Both the position numbers and the translations under genes were made by a program. Positions 10,093 to 20,045 of a stretch of 64,000 nt of DNA are shown here, in pieces. Source of the DNA: Accumulibacter jenkinsii. Its GTDB lineage: Bacteria > Pseudomonadota > Gammaproteobacteria > Burkholderiales > Rhodocyclaceae. The notes beneath the pieces are model-generated. The model searched no databases and was not told the origin of the DNA. It worked only from the letters and a program-made list of their open reading frames with translations. Positions within the stretch are counted from its first letter, which is position 1. Each line of letters opens with the position of its first letter. Location of the stretch: positions 186,001-250,000 of the forward strand of contig JAZKUF010000003.1 of NCBI GenBank assembly GCA_036625225.1, in the 5' to 3' direction.

Positions 10093-10167
10093 CGCAACCT
10101 CCCATCGAAAGCCGGGAGGTTGCGCTATCTCGTCCGACTTTTACAGGTGGAGCGGTCGGACGCTTAC

Positions 10168-12750
10168 GATCCAGTTTCGCCACAGATCCGGAATATCGAG
10201 ACTGCCGCCACCGCGAACGAAATGGTCGACAGCCACCTTCAGAAAATCCTTCCACTCCTGCAAGGTGAAGCCCCGGCTCGTCCAATCCACGGGGGCCGTG
10301 TTGATTTTATTGAGCCCCGGATAACGTACTGCGATCATCCCCATCGTTTCGAGGCTATTCTGCCGTTTTGGTCGTCGGCCAAGTTCCCTGACCAAGAGCA
10401 TCCCCGCGAGATTCGACGCGCCCTCGTGGCCGCCAAAAACCTCCCGGGAGTACCCTTGGTAGGTCTGAAGAATCCACCGGAACTCCTGCCCTTCCTGGGC
10501 AATTGCCGCCTGCAATTGTTGAAAGGGCATCGGTGCCCGCAGTGCTGCAGTGGCACGCTGCATACGGTCCTGGTTTAACATCTGCACAATGGGCGTTCTC
10601 GCCACATCTGGCATTCCCGGCGTAGCAAGGATGTCCTCGTACTGTCGAATCCGTCTCTCAACGTCTGCCAGTTCAGGGGTGGCTGTCTCGGTCATCGCCT
10701 TGAGGACGTGGTGATAAATCAGCCCGCGCGCCTTTGTTCGCTCCGCGTCCTGCTGCAACTTGGCGGCCAGTCTCGCTGTGCCTTGGCGGCTGTCGCTGAA
10801 CGTCAGCAGACGGCGCCCTCGATAGGGCTGATCGGCCGGCCTGGCGCCGTCCGGCGCATACTCCAGCAAGGTCGGCAACAGGCCACCCAGAAGGAAAGGG
10901 GCACCGATCCGGGCCTTGCGGAAAAGGTGACCAGTGCGAGCAGGTGTCGCGCCGCATGCCGGGCAACCGAGATCTTCCCCGCCGTCCTCGCAGACAATCA
11001 GGGCAATCGTTTCGGGATCGCTTGCGTCGACAATCTGCTGGGTCTGGCGGTTGATGTGCATTGCGCCCGTATGCGGTAGCGTGCGGTTGGTGATCAGGAT
11101 CGCATGGCCGTTTTCTACGGGTCGATCATCGTCGGCATCCAGCGTTTCAGAGTCGTCGTCGATTTCCAGCTCGAATTCATCGACGGCAGCTTCGCTCGAC
11201 GCCTGTACCATCGCCCCTTTCCTCTCTTCGGACAGAAGGTAGGCTGCCCCGCATTCCTCACAAGACGCGAACTCGAACGCGGGCGCGCCGCAGGTACAAT
11301 GATTTCGAGGTTCCAGGAAGACCTTCCCGAACGTCCAGGCGGGGTCGTCGAGTTTTGATCCGCGCTTGTCAGGGCATCGCGAGTCGGCGCAGCACCACAG
11401 GCCGGTCAAAGTCTGATGAAACACGTGCGCCCGCAACGGCAGGAAGGGGGTTCCGCCGGTATCCACCGCGCTCGTCAGCAGATCAAGCCAGCTCAAGGAT
11501 TCCTGCTGCTGCGCAAGAGAATGGGCCGGCGCCGGGCCGAAGATCACCGAGCATACTTCCGATAGCTTCGCGACCGGTGCCGCCTTGCGGTTGACGAAAA
11601 GCTCGCGCAGTTTCTGCGCGATGGGGTGCCCTGACAGAGCGCGATAGCGATTCGGCGTTTCATCCTCACCCGAATCGATCGCGCGCAATTCAGCAACGGA
11701 CAAACGGCAGGAATCGCTTGCCGAAGGTAGCAAGGGAATCTGCCGAGCCCCCGATACCAGATGAACGCGCTCGATATTGACACCTGCGACCTGCGCCAGA
11801 AACTCCCTGAGGCCCTCCCCGGCGGGCCCGTCCGGATCGCCCATCGTTGCTGATGTTGCCACGAAGCGAAGGTTCTCCGGCTTGACAGCAAACGCGTGAA
11901 CGACGCGTCGAATCAGCAGTGCCAGTTCAGCGGCCTGCGAGCCCACATAGGTATGCGCTTCGTCGAGGACGATCCACTCCAGCTTGCCGCTGGACTTTTC
12001 GAGAATCGGCGCATCCTGGGCTCTGACCAGCATGTACTCCAGCATCGTCGCGTTGGTCACCAGGATCGGCGGCGGTGCTGCACGCAAGCTCCGACGGTCC
12101 TTCACCTCGCTGTCGGCCGGTGCGATCGCGTGCGCCGGCAAGGTTTCCGGGGTCAGCCCGTTGTAGAGGCAGAAGCGGATCTTGTTGCCGAATCCATGTG
12201 TCCAGGCGCGAAGACGATCGCGCTGGCTGTTGATCAGCGCATTCAGCGGATAGAGAAACAGCGCGCGAACCCCGACAAGCTGGCCACCCAACTCCAACTG
12301 CTCGCGCGCCAGTCGATCCAGAATCGGCACCATGAAGCACTCGGTTTTTCCCGATCCTGTGCCGCTGGTCACGATGAGCGACCTGGCGGGTTGCTGCGCC
12401 AGAATCTCCCACGCCTGCAACTGGTGGGCGTAGGGCGCCCGCTCCTTGGCAAAGCGATATTCGTCGGCCAACTCGGTTGGCGGCGAATCCATCGCGTTTA
12501 CCAGCGATGGCGTGAGTAGGTTGCCCGCCAGATCGCGCATGCGACTGCTGCTGGGCGCCCAGCCAAATACCGCTTCGAAGCTGGGATCCGCGAGGAAGCT
12601 GCCGGTATCGCCGAACGGACGCGCAAAGACCTCCATCAGGTGCCGACGCAAGGGCGCGTTGGCGAATCCCAGCCAGCCAACCGTTCCAAGACTCGCGCGA
12701 CTAGCGAGGGCCGCGAGGAGCGATCCGAAATACTCTTCTTCCATCATCAT
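10168..12750 (-). pseudogene. druE: DruE giant DUF1998 helicase, N-terminal segment (Druantia; split by two IS66 insertions)
   Basis: This is the first of three pieces of one gene. With IS copies A and B and one target duplication each removed, segments 12750-10168, 7711-5179 and 2722-1578 add to 6,261 nt, an uninterrupted frame of 2,086 aa. This piece holds helicase lobe 1: Walker A 'TSGTGSGKT' (about residues 128-136), 'DEAH' (263-266), 'SAT' (300-302), and zinc-ribbon cysteines (about 455-515: CCADSRC, CTCG, CEEC). Length, the DUF1998 middle and the adjacent DruH point to DruE of type III Druantia, an anti-phage system of unknown mechanism. The start is one of three consecutive ATGs at 12750-12742, overlapping druH by 50 nt. 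DpdJ is an alternative DUF1998 helicase, but its partner genes are absent. As it stands the gene should be non-functional. Confidence 0.8.
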
Positions 12751-15700
12751 CCAATCGTGGTGTCAATCGAGGAACAGCAGGTGGAGGAAGGTCAGCTCGG
12801 CCAGTGGCGAGACAACGGGCTACGGTCAGATCAAAAGCCTCGGCGAACCATTCCGGATCGAAGGACTGAACTTCTCGTATCTTCCTGATGAGGTTTGGGT
12901 GGTGGCTCCAATCAACGTGCAGGTCCATCGTCGCATTCAGTGTGAGTGCCAACAGAATGGGCAGGTTGATTACCGAGTCGTGAAAGCCGTGGTTAATCGG
13001 ACAGAGATACTGCCCGGCTTCGTGCTGCCTGGTGGCGGCAACTTCCGCAGCGAATCCACTGGGCCACTGCCGGTCGGCGTTGTTGCGCAGCAGGTGCTGA
13101 ACCCTTGAGTTTTCACCGTTGAATAGCTGCCCGGCAAAGAAGCCGTCCATTCGCGGGTCTTGGGCTGCCCTCAGGTCCTGGTTGATTTTCCCGGTCGCCT
13201 TCCCGCGCGCCACTTCCAGCAACACGCGAAGTGATGGGCAGGCGGATGCCAGTGCCTGAACTCGCCGATCAAGGTATTCCGAGACAACGAGGGCGCCAGC
13301 CTCAGGTCCGTACCAGGACGTGCCCTGCGCCATGAGTGCGCGCATTGCCTGAACCCATTCGGTCAAGGGAATCATTTCCCAGACAGCAGGCAGCTCGATG
13401 GGAAATCGTTCGGCAAATCCAGCGGGCAGGCCACCCATGCGCACTGCAAGTGCTGCCAGGCCCGCCATGGACTGGGCGAAGCAACGCCAAAGATCGAGAG
13501 TCGACAGGGGCAGGTGGCCCAGTTGTACCGCAAGCTGCTCAACCAGGCGCCAATCGTCGTTGATGAAGTCCTGCGTCAACGTGGGGATCACAGCATCAAG
13601 GGCATCCAGACGCTGTCGTTCTGTCGGAACGCCAAGCGCCGTAGTCAGCGTGATTTCAAGGCCAGGGGCTTCCTCTGCGTCTTGCCGCGCTGGCAGGGCT
13701 TCATTACGCGCCAGAACCGGCCATAACATCGCGCGGAAAGCCACTTGGGAACCGCTGCCCGGATGGATCAGCCAGGCTCCGGGTGAAAGATCGGCAGACG
13801 GGAACATCCAGTTTCCCGTCGACACACCCTCGGAAAGAACAGGAGCCAAGCGAATGGGCTCATCCCCGGGGGTGTCGATCCGAAGTGCGACCACCGGCCA
13901 TCCGGCGATATCCTCCGCCGAGAAGCGACGTAGATGTTCCTGCGGCAAACCAAGCTGCGACATCATTGCCAGTCGTTCGAGTTCGAACTCGTAACGGGCC
14001 ACTCGCAGCGTCGACGCTTCGCCACCGGGCAGGCCCAATCTGACGCTCACATGGGCATCGAGGGTGTCTGCGTCGGCGAGCATTCTCTGGATATCGTTCA
14101 CATAGTCGACCAGGCGAATCTCGACGCGACTCCCTCCGACATTGGCCCTGATCGTGTGCTCCACTATGCTGACCGGATGAGCGTGATTGCCGCGATGAAG
14201 TCCAAGCCTCAGCGTCGCCTGGTAGGCTCCAGGTCCGAGAAAACCCGTCATTCGGGTGCCGCATACCCGGCCGACGGCGAGCAGGGCGCCATCCTCGAGT
14301 TGCGTGCCATTGGCGGCGATGGTACGCACCCCCTTGGCCGGGAACGGAACCCTCAGTCGGACGATATTGGGGTTGCCACGCCACACCGTGTTGACTGAGC
14401 ACCACTCGGGTGGACGGCCTTCGCCCTGGAACCTCAGATCAAGCACGACGCTCGCGCCGTTGGTGCGCGTCTGCGACGAGACGCCCGGCGTGTCGCAATC
14501 CACCGTCAACAGATCCCAGTTGGCGAATCGCAGTGCGCCGCTCGATGGATCAGCACCGGGCTCGACCACCATCCTCGCCTGCGCTGGCAGGAGGACGACG
14601 CGCGTACGCCATTTGGTTTCCCCTTGCGCTGCCCAGATCGCGCTCATCGGACCGGAGATTTCCTCGGGGCGCTGCGTGAGCCGTCCCCCTGGCACTCGCC
14701 AGGTGAGCGTGCCTTGGGCCAATCTTTCCAGACCGTTGTCGGACACCTCGTACAGCTTTGGCACGCCACGAAACGCAACTGCGGGGTGATCAAACAGGTC
14801 CCAGTACCGCTGCCCGCGCAGCTCAAACCGATCCTCGGTCGCCGCAGCCTGCCCGCACCTCACCCGGTAGTGCAGTCCGTCGCAGGCATCAATCCGAATG
14901 CCACCGCGGATCGTCCATACCCTTCGGGTGCCTCCCGATAGCTGGCCCTTGCAATCCACGGATGCGCCGTCGTCGAGCCGCAGATTCCAGTCCTTCGGAA
15001 TGCAGAGGATTCCCTCAAACTCGGCGATTGCCCCGGAACCCTGGCGAATCAATCGACAAGGGTTCGCCGAATCAGTGCCCTGCTCGAACATCCAGGGCAA
15101 CTCGGGATCGAGCGCTTCGCCGCGGGCAATTTCCTTGTGGCGCGCCTCCCCGGTTGCGATCAGGAGCAACATCGTATGTTCAGCGGTTGCGAGCTCTCCG
15201 CGCCTTTCCAGAGTGCGCCGTTCGACACGGTAGCGATCCTGGCCGGCCAGCCTGCGCAGGGAGACATCACCCGTTTGCTCGCCACGCGGAAACCGCAAGG
15301 TCAGGGTGCGGCTCAGCTTCTCAGGCTCGATTCCAAAAAGCCGCGCCAGTGGTGCCGAGTCCAGGAACTCTGGCAGCACGATTTCCGATCGGAGCTGAAA
15401 ACAGTCTTGATCCGCGGTGTCCAGCCATCGCTCGACGAGGATTGCCTGGTTGCGATGGTCTTGCTCGCCTGGCGGGACACCGATAGCCAGCTTGAACAGC
15501 TCGATCGCCTGATGGTCATCGATCGGCAGCGGAAACTCGTCTCTCCATCCCTGGGCGGCCCGGTCAAGTTCGGTGACCACATCCGCGCCAATGATCAGAT
15601 TGGCCTGTTGCTTCAGACGCAGAATCGTGAGGACAACCTCGGTGAGCAGCACGAAGACTTCGTTCTGCCGATAGGAATTCGGCAAGAAATGGGCAAGGCT

Positions 15701-16264
15701 CTTGATCCATTCAAGGATCTCCGCAGCGTCCGTTCCGCCACCGCCCGCAAGCCTGAGCGCCCGCTTCAGCATGCCGCCGATAGGGCCCTGCGCGCTTGCC
15801 AGCAGCCGCATCGGCAGGCCGCCCTGGAAAGCGATACTTCCCAGGTAGCGCAATCCGTGCGAGTTCAACAATCGCAGCCGCCAGCCTTGTAGGCCTTTTT
15901 CAACACATTCACTGCGCTCGGTCGGATTCCACGCGTCAGCGGAAGCGCCGATCGCACTGACAATCGGTTCCCACGCGAATCCCGTTCCGTCATAGTTGCG
16001 ACGCCACCATTCCGCCGCATACAGAACGAACAGGGGTGGGAAGCAGGCGACGTTGCGCGCCACGTCGCCGAGCGTAATGCTCTTCAGCCAAACGCCGACG
16101 CATTCTCGCATCACCGTCTCGAGATCCGAAAACTCCGGATCTTTGACCCGGTAGGTGTACAGCGGCCGGCCGGTCGGGTGATCAAATCCTCGTCGATTCA
16201 GGAAACTGGCCTGCCACTGGTGAATTGGATGCACGTCGCACACTCCCAAACGGACATTCGTCAA
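12701..16264 (-). CDS. druH: DruH-like protein of type III Druantia (STY4851/YjiT-type)
   Basis: A 1,187-aa protein starting at a TTG (16264); no ATG lies between it and the upstream in-frame stop, and 'VRLGVCDVHPIHQW...GRPLYTYRV' looks like the true N-terminus of this family. It has no recognisable enzyme motifs. In type III Druantia, DruH is encoded directly upstream of DruE, as here, and both are needed for phage defence; its role is not known. It follows the UvrD gene by 42 nt. The last residues (after 'LATGRADL') are low-complexity and overlap druE, whereas another frame ends naturally in 'LTFLHLLFLD' at a TGA, so a small indel near 12790 is possible. Confidence 0.72.
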   Translation of the reverse strand: MTNVRLGVCDVHPIHQWQASFLNRRGFDHPTGRPLYTYRVKDPEFSDLETVMRECVGVWLKSITLGDVARNVACFPPLFVLYAAEWWRRNYDGTGFAWEPIVSAIGASADAWNPTERSECVEKGLQGWRLRLLNSHGLRYLGSIAFQGGLPMRLLASAQGPIGGMLKRALRLAGGGGTDAAEILEWIKSLAHFLPNSYRQNEVFVLLTEVVLTILRLKQQANLIIGADVVTELDRAAQGWRDEFPLPIDDHQAIELFKLAIGVPPGEQDHRNQAILVERWLDTADQDCFQLRSEIVLPEFLDSAPLARLFGIEPEKLSRTLTLRFPRGEQTGDVSLRRLAGQDRYRVERRTLERRGELATAEHTMLLLIATGEARHKEIARGEALDPELPWMFEQGTDSANPCRLIRQGSGAIAEFEGILCIPKDWNLRLDDGASVDCKGQLSGGTRRVWTIRGGIRIDACDGLHYRVRCGQAAATEDRFELRGQRYWDLFDHPAVAFRGVPKLYEVSDNGLERLAQGTLTWRVPGGRLTQRPEEISGPMSAIWAAQGETKWRTRVVLLPAQARMVVEPGADPSSGALRFANWDLLTVDCDTPGVSSQTRTNGASVVLDLRFQGEGRPPEWCSVNTVWRGNPNIVRLRVPFPAKGVRTIAANGTQLEDGALLAVGRVCGTRMTGFLGPGAYQATLRLGLHRGNHAHPVSIVEHTIRANVGGSRVEIRLVDYVNDIQRMLADADTLDAHVSVRLGLPGGEASTLRVARYEFELERLAMMSQLGLPQEHLRRFSAEDIAGWPVVALRIDTPGDEPIRLAPVLSEGVSTGNWMFPSADLSPGAWLIHPGSGSQVAFRAMLWPVLARNEALPARQDAEEAPGLEITLTTALGVPTERQRLDALDAVIPTLTQDFINDDWRLVEQLAVQLGHLPLSTLDLWRCFAQSMAGLAALAVRMGGLPAGFAERFPIELPAVWEMIPLTEWVQAMRALMAQGTSWYGPEAGALVVSEYLDRRVQALASACPSLRVLLEVARGKATGKINQDLRAAQDPRMDGFFAGQLFNGENSRVQHLLRNNADRQWPSGFAAEVAATRQHEAGQYLCPINHGFHDSVINLPILLALTLNATMDLHVDWSHHPNLIRKIREVQSFDPEWFAEAFDLTVARCLATGRADLPPPAVPRLTPRLDDDGRRVFRIAPRGPR

Positions 16265-16306
16265 AGCAACTCTTGATGCAGTCTCCTGATGCTTGTTGCC
16301 CCGCTA

Positions 16307-18442
16307 TCACTTGCCAGAAATCCAGCCCCCGACCTTCCGGACTCGCGAATCCCCATCCATCCGCATGTCGTCAAGAAACTCCGACCCAGGGGCTACACTC
16401 GTCACCAGCAGATGGTCCCGGGCGCGGGTGCAGGCAACGTAAAGCAGGTGGCGTTCGGTGTCATAGATCTCCTGCAGGTCGGCGTCGTCACCGACCGTCT
16501 CGATGCGCTTCTGCAGCGGGATGACCTCGTCGTCGCAGGCCATCACCACCACGGCGCGGAACTCCAGGCCCTTGGCGAGATGCATGCTGCTGATCGACAC
16601 GTGCCCGCTGACCGTTTCGACGTGTTCATCGAGAATCTTGTAGACGAGCCCCGATAGCTGCACCGCCGCCTCGGCACGCGCCAACTGCGCCGCCGAGCGG
16701 ACGAACACGCCGAACTCATGCGGCAGCAAGCCAGACCGAGCACGCTCGGCGATCCAGGCGCCGACGGCGCTCGCTTCGTCGCCTTCAGCCCGGAAAGTCT
16801 GGATCGCTGGCGGCGGTCCGTTGAATACCGAAACCGTATCGCTGCGGTCCTCGGTGTTGCCATCGCAGTCGGCGACAGTCGATACCAGCAGGCGGTCGGC
16901 CTGCGTGCGAATCTGGTGCGAAGTCCGGTAATTGACGCGCAGGGTGCGCGACCGACCACGGATGTCCACCCCCTGCGACTTCCAGGAAAAGGGCTGCTGA
17001 AAGATGCGCTGCCCGAGGTCGCCGGCGAAGAACAGCGCGTTGGCCCGGTGACCGCCGAGTGCCGCCAGGAAGCGCAGGTGTGCGATACCGATGTCTTGCG
17101 CCTCATCGACGACTGCGAAGTCGAATGCTGCGTGCGTGCTCGTCGAGAGCACCGCGGCCAGCGCGGTGAACAGCTCGGCGTGCGTCACCAGCCTGCGTTC
17201 GTGCAAGGCCGAACGAACGCGCCCGAAGATCGACCACAGCAGCGCGCGCTGCGCCTCCGGCAGGCTGGTCTTCCTGCCCAGCCGGGCCACATCGCGGTAG
17301 TCCTCCCAGGTCGACAACTGCCAGGCATCGACCACCTGCTCCCATTCCGTCAGCAGGAAGTGCTGGCCGAACTTGTGGTCGGCTACGGCACGCGCTGCCT
17401 CATTCAGCACTTCGCGGACCATTGCGCGGCTGGCAATCGCCGCCGGCCCGATGTGCGCCTTGTAGAGACGAAGACCGATGCTGTCGAGCGAATGAACGTC
17501 GATACGTTCCGCAAGGCGTGGCTCATGGTCGAGCAGTCGCCGCAGCTTGGTGTGCAGGGCACTGGCCAGTGCATCGGAGAAGGTCGTCAGCAGCACCCGG
17601 GCATCGGCGTGCGCGCGCGCGAGAAATGCCGCCCGATGCAGGGCGACGATGGTCTTGCCAGTGCCCGCCGAGCCGGAAACCCGCGCCGGCCCGGCGTAAT
17701 CGCGCTCGACCCACTGCCGCTGTTCGGGGTGCAGAAAGACCGTCCACTTTTCCCACGGGTAATCGAGAGCGCGCTGCAGTTCCTCGACGTTGGTCATGAC
17801 GCGGAAGCGGCGTTGCGCGTCCGGATGGTCGAAGGGGTTGGTGGTCGCCGGCGGCAGTGTCGGCACACGCGGTTTGCCGCCCGTCGCCAGTTCCAGCAGG
17901 GCCTCGGCCGCCTCGGCTGGCAGATGGTCGGACAAGGCCAGCAGCGTGTCCTCGGTCGCCTGCCTGACGTCGTCCAGCCACTCGACGGGCACGCCGTAGG
18001 CCAGCAGTTCGTCGTCACTCCGCCCGGCGAACAGCGGCTTCAGCACCGGGGCGGCTGGCGGGGAGAGCGGCAGTTCCGCCTGCACATACACCGGAACGAA
18101 CACCTGCTGCACGGTCTCGCGGATTTCGACCCACTGCGCGGCGCCGGTTGTCGGGTGCGTCTCCAGCTTGCGCCGTTCCGCCCAGTCATAGGCCCGGTCA
18201 TGGTGGTCGACGTAGCAGAGGAGGAAGCTCGCATCGCTCTTGTGCACGATCAGGCGAATGTCGCTGCTGACCCGCACCGACCAGAAATTCCTGTCCCTCG
18301 CCCGGTCCAGCCTGTGCAGGCTCATGCCGGGGTTGGCCGGGTTGAGCTGCAGGTCGAAGGCGGTGGTCTTGGCCGCTCGCTGCTCGTCCCCGGTCAGACG
18401 CGCCAGGCTATCGGTGAAGGTGTCGGCGATGCGGAATTCCAT
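16307..18442 (-). CDS. RelE/ParE-like domain fused to UvrD-type superfamily 1 helicase
   Basis: This 711-aa protein has two parts. Residues 1-92 resemble the RelE/ParE toxin fold ('ADTFTDSLARLTGDEQRAA ... LHRLDRARDRNFWSVRVS ... IRLIVHKSD ... HHDRAYDWAERR'). The rest is a UvrD/Rep-like SF1 ATPase with Walker A 'GSAGTGKT' (257-264), Walker B 'VVDEAQD' near 445, 'VNYRTSHQIR', 'SMHLAKGLEFRAVVV' and motif VI 'LLYVACTRARDHLLVT'. The fusion recurs in genomes. Whether the toxin-like part is active, autoinhibited or a docking module is unknown. It sits 18 nt after the AAA/DUF234 gene and 42 nt before druH, so it is probably co-transcribed with the Druantia genes. Confidence 0.82.
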   Translation of the reverse strand: MEFRIADTFTDSLARLTGDEQRAAKTTAFDLQLNPANPGMSLHRLDRARDRNFWSVRVSSDIRLIVHKSDASFLLCYVDHHDRAYDWAERRKLETHPTTGAAQWVEIRETVQQVFVPVYVQAELPLSPPAAPVLKPLFAGRSDDELLAYGVPVEWLDDVRQATEDTLLALSDHLPAEAAEALLELATGGKPRVPTLPPATTNPFDHPDAQRRFRVMTNVEELQRALDYPWEKWTVFLHPEQRQWVERDYAGPARVSGSAGTGKTIVALHRAAFLARAHADARVLLTTFSDALASALHTKLRRLLDHEPRLAERIDVHSLDSIGLRLYKAHIGPAAIASRAMVREVLNEAARAVADHKFGQHFLLTEWEQVVDAWQLSTWEDYRDVARLGRKTSLPEAQRALLWSIFGRVRSALHERRLVTHAELFTALAAVLSTSTHAAFDFAVVDEAQDIGIAHLRFLAALGGHRANALFFAGDLGQRIFQQPFSWKSQGVDIRGRSRTLRVNYRTSHQIRTQADRLLVSTVADCDGNTEDRSDTVSVFNGPPPAIQTFRAEGDEASAVGAWIAERARSGLLPHEFGVFVRSAAQLARAEAAVQLSGLVYKILDEHVETVSGHVSISSMHLAKGLEFRAVVVMACDDEVIPLQKRIETVGDDADLQEIYDTERHLLYVACTRARDHLLVTSVAPGSEFLDDMRMDGDSRVRKVGGWISGK

Positions 18443-18460
18443 CGGTTGTCCGTGTAGGGA

Positions 18461-19924
18461 TTACAGCCCGGCCGTCAGGTCGACGAGGCTCTGCGACAGG
18501 ACGTCACGCTCCTGCAATGCCGCCCTGACGTTCTCGCCAATGGCGGGTGCGATGGCCACATACTCGCTCGACCACCCTTTGAACTTCGCATGCGCATCGA
18601 GGAATCGCCCGGCACTACGCTTCAGCGCATCGGCAGCGCCAGGCAGCCGGTCAGGATTGCGCTTGCAGGTGCCGAAGCGAATTCGCTTCTCGTCTTCATT
18701 GACTGCCACCAGATCAATCTCGACATCGGAGCGATCCCAGTAGCCGCGAATCCGCTCGCTGAGCGCGAAGTCGCCAATTCCTAGACGGCTGCGCTCGGCG
18801 TAGAGTTGGCCCGCCAGATCTTCCAGGGCATATCCCTCGACGTCGGCCAAACGTCCATCGGCCTGGTCGATCAGCACCTCGACCGGCCTGAACGCGACTG
18901 CCGAGACAGGCCGCTGCAACGCCGATAGCCAGGCACGCAGGAAATTGTCACGGATGTAATAGCGGCCGCTGCGGGCCCGTGCGGGCGAGAAGATCGGCAA
19001 GCGCCGCTCGATCATGCGGTAGGGTTCGGACAGGATTTTCAGATAGCCGCCCACCTGGCGCACCTCGCCGGGACCGGAAAGCTCGACCATGGTGGCTTCG
19101 ATATCGGCGTTGGTGCAGCCCGGATGTCGGGCCAGGTACTGCAGCACCATGTCGTAACGCCCGCGCAGTTCCCGCAGGAACCAGTTGTCGGCTTCGTTAC
19201 GCAAGGGCGACGAACTGGAGAAGAACAGGCTGTGCAGCAAAGGCCGGCGCTCCGCATTCAGCACACCCTGCTCGTAGGCATCGCGGTAAAACTTCGGCAC
19301 CCCCTCGAACAGATTCCAGAGAAAAAGCAGCCGTGCCGGATCGTCGTCGGCATGGACGCGCAGAATCTCGAGCACCGAGGCGATATCGAGATGTCCCAGC
19401 TCGATCGTATCCGTGGTGCGGTTGAACAACGGGGCATCCCGATCCTCGAGCACAGCCGTCATTTCCGCATGCAGCGAGCCGAGGACGATCAAGCCGCCGG
19501 CGACCTCCGCTGCACGCGCAGCGAGACGATCGACTTCGGCCTGCAGCAGCGAGCAGAAGTCAGCCAGTTGCTTGCGATGGAAATACTGAAATTCGTCGAG
19601 GGCGACGACGTAACCGGCCCTTGCCAGCCGGCCGATCAGTTGTGCCAGCTCGCCCAGGCTGGAGACCCGCGCATCGATGCCGAAGGTTTCCAGATAGCCG
19701 TTGCAGGCGGCGACGACGCCGGCGGGGTCGGAATCCGGGATCTGGATGTAGAGGGTCTTGTCGATGCCGGCGTCACGCAGTGCCTCCTGGATCAACGCGG
19801 TCTTGCCGATCCGCCGCCGCCCTGAAATCTGCAGGAAAAACCACCGCCGCCGCTCCAGAATGCGCTGCATCTGCTGCAGTTCGGAGCGGCGGCCGTAAAA
19901 CGACCAGGGAGCCATGTCAGTCAT
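18461..19924 (-). CDS. AAA ATPase with C-terminal DUF234 (nuclease-like) domain
   Basis: A 487-aa protein with an archaeal-type P-loop ATPase (Walker A 'SGRRRIGKT' at 34-42, Walker B 'VVALDEFQY' near 104-112), a winged-helix region in the middle, and a C-terminal DUF234 domain. 'DVEIDLVAVNEDEKRIRFGTCK' (about 395-417) fits the D...E/C-x-K pattern of a PD-(D/E)XK nuclease fold. These ATPases are widespread and poorly understood; many are in mobile or conflict contexts. It is the first gene of the minus-strand operon leading into uvrD, druH and druE. A strong promoter with an overlapping palindrome lies just upstream (19935-19974). A second ATG at 19915 is an alternative start. Confidence 0.83.
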   Translation of the reverse strand: MTDMAPWSFYGRRSELQQMQRILERRRWFFLQISGRRRIGKTALIQEALRDAGIDKTLYIQIPDSDPAGVVAACNGYLETFGIDARVSSLGELAQLIGRLARAGYVVALDEFQYFHRKQLADFCSLLQAEVDRLAARAAEVAGGLIVLGSLHAEMTAVLEDRDAPLFNRTTDTIELGHLDIASVLEILRVHADDDPARLLFLWNLFEGVPKFYRDAYEQGVLNAERRPLLHSLFFSSSSPLRNEADNWFLRELRGRYDMVLQYLARHPGCTNADIEATMVELSGPGEVRQVGGYLKILSEPYRMIERRLPIFSPARARSGRYYIRDNFLRAWLSALQRPVSAVAFRPVEVLIDQADGRLADVEGYALEDLAGQLYAERSRLGIGDFALSERIRGYWDRSDVEIDLVAVNEDEKRIRFGTCKRNPDRLPGAADALKRSAGRFLDAHAKFKGWSSEYVAIAPAIGENVRAALQERDVLSQSLVDLTAGL

Positions 19925-19934
19925 GTCAATCGGA

Positions 19935-19974
19935 TTAGCCCGGCTAATATAAAAGTTTTTACCTTAACTGACAA
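19935..19974 (-). promoter_or_regulatory. Sigma70-type promoter with overlapping palindromic operator for the AAA-UvrD-DruH-DruE operon
   Basis: On the minus strand, TTGTCA (19974-19969) is separated by exactly 17 nt from TATATT (19951-19946). The perfect palindrome TTAGCC-C-GGCTAA (19935-19947) overlaps the -10 and the expected transcription start. This would give a leader of only 10-20 nt before the ATG at 19924 or 19915. The layout suggests repression by a dimeric DNA-binding protein; no obvious repressor gene is adjacent. Confidence 0.6.
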
Positions 19975-20045
19975 ACGGTTGCAAGCTGTTGATTGACTGC
20001 GGCTAATCGCTGCTCGCAACAAGCCGCCGAGCACGTGCCATGACG

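Larger units (their letters stand above)
7720..10167 (-). mobile_element. IS66-family insertion sequence, copy B (2,448 bp)
   Basis: The same element as copy A in reverse orientation, with terminal repeats beginning GTAAGCGTCC at both outer ends. It is flanked by the perfect 8-bp duplication GATCCAGT at 7712-7719 and 10168-10175. It splits druE between its first helicase lobe and the second. Copies A and B are inverted relative to each other, so recombination between them could flip the 2.5 kb of druE in between. Confidence 0.95.

Noticed and set aside
10004..10285. Frames spanning the IS66 copy B end and druE
   Set aside because: They are chance fusions across the insertion junction.
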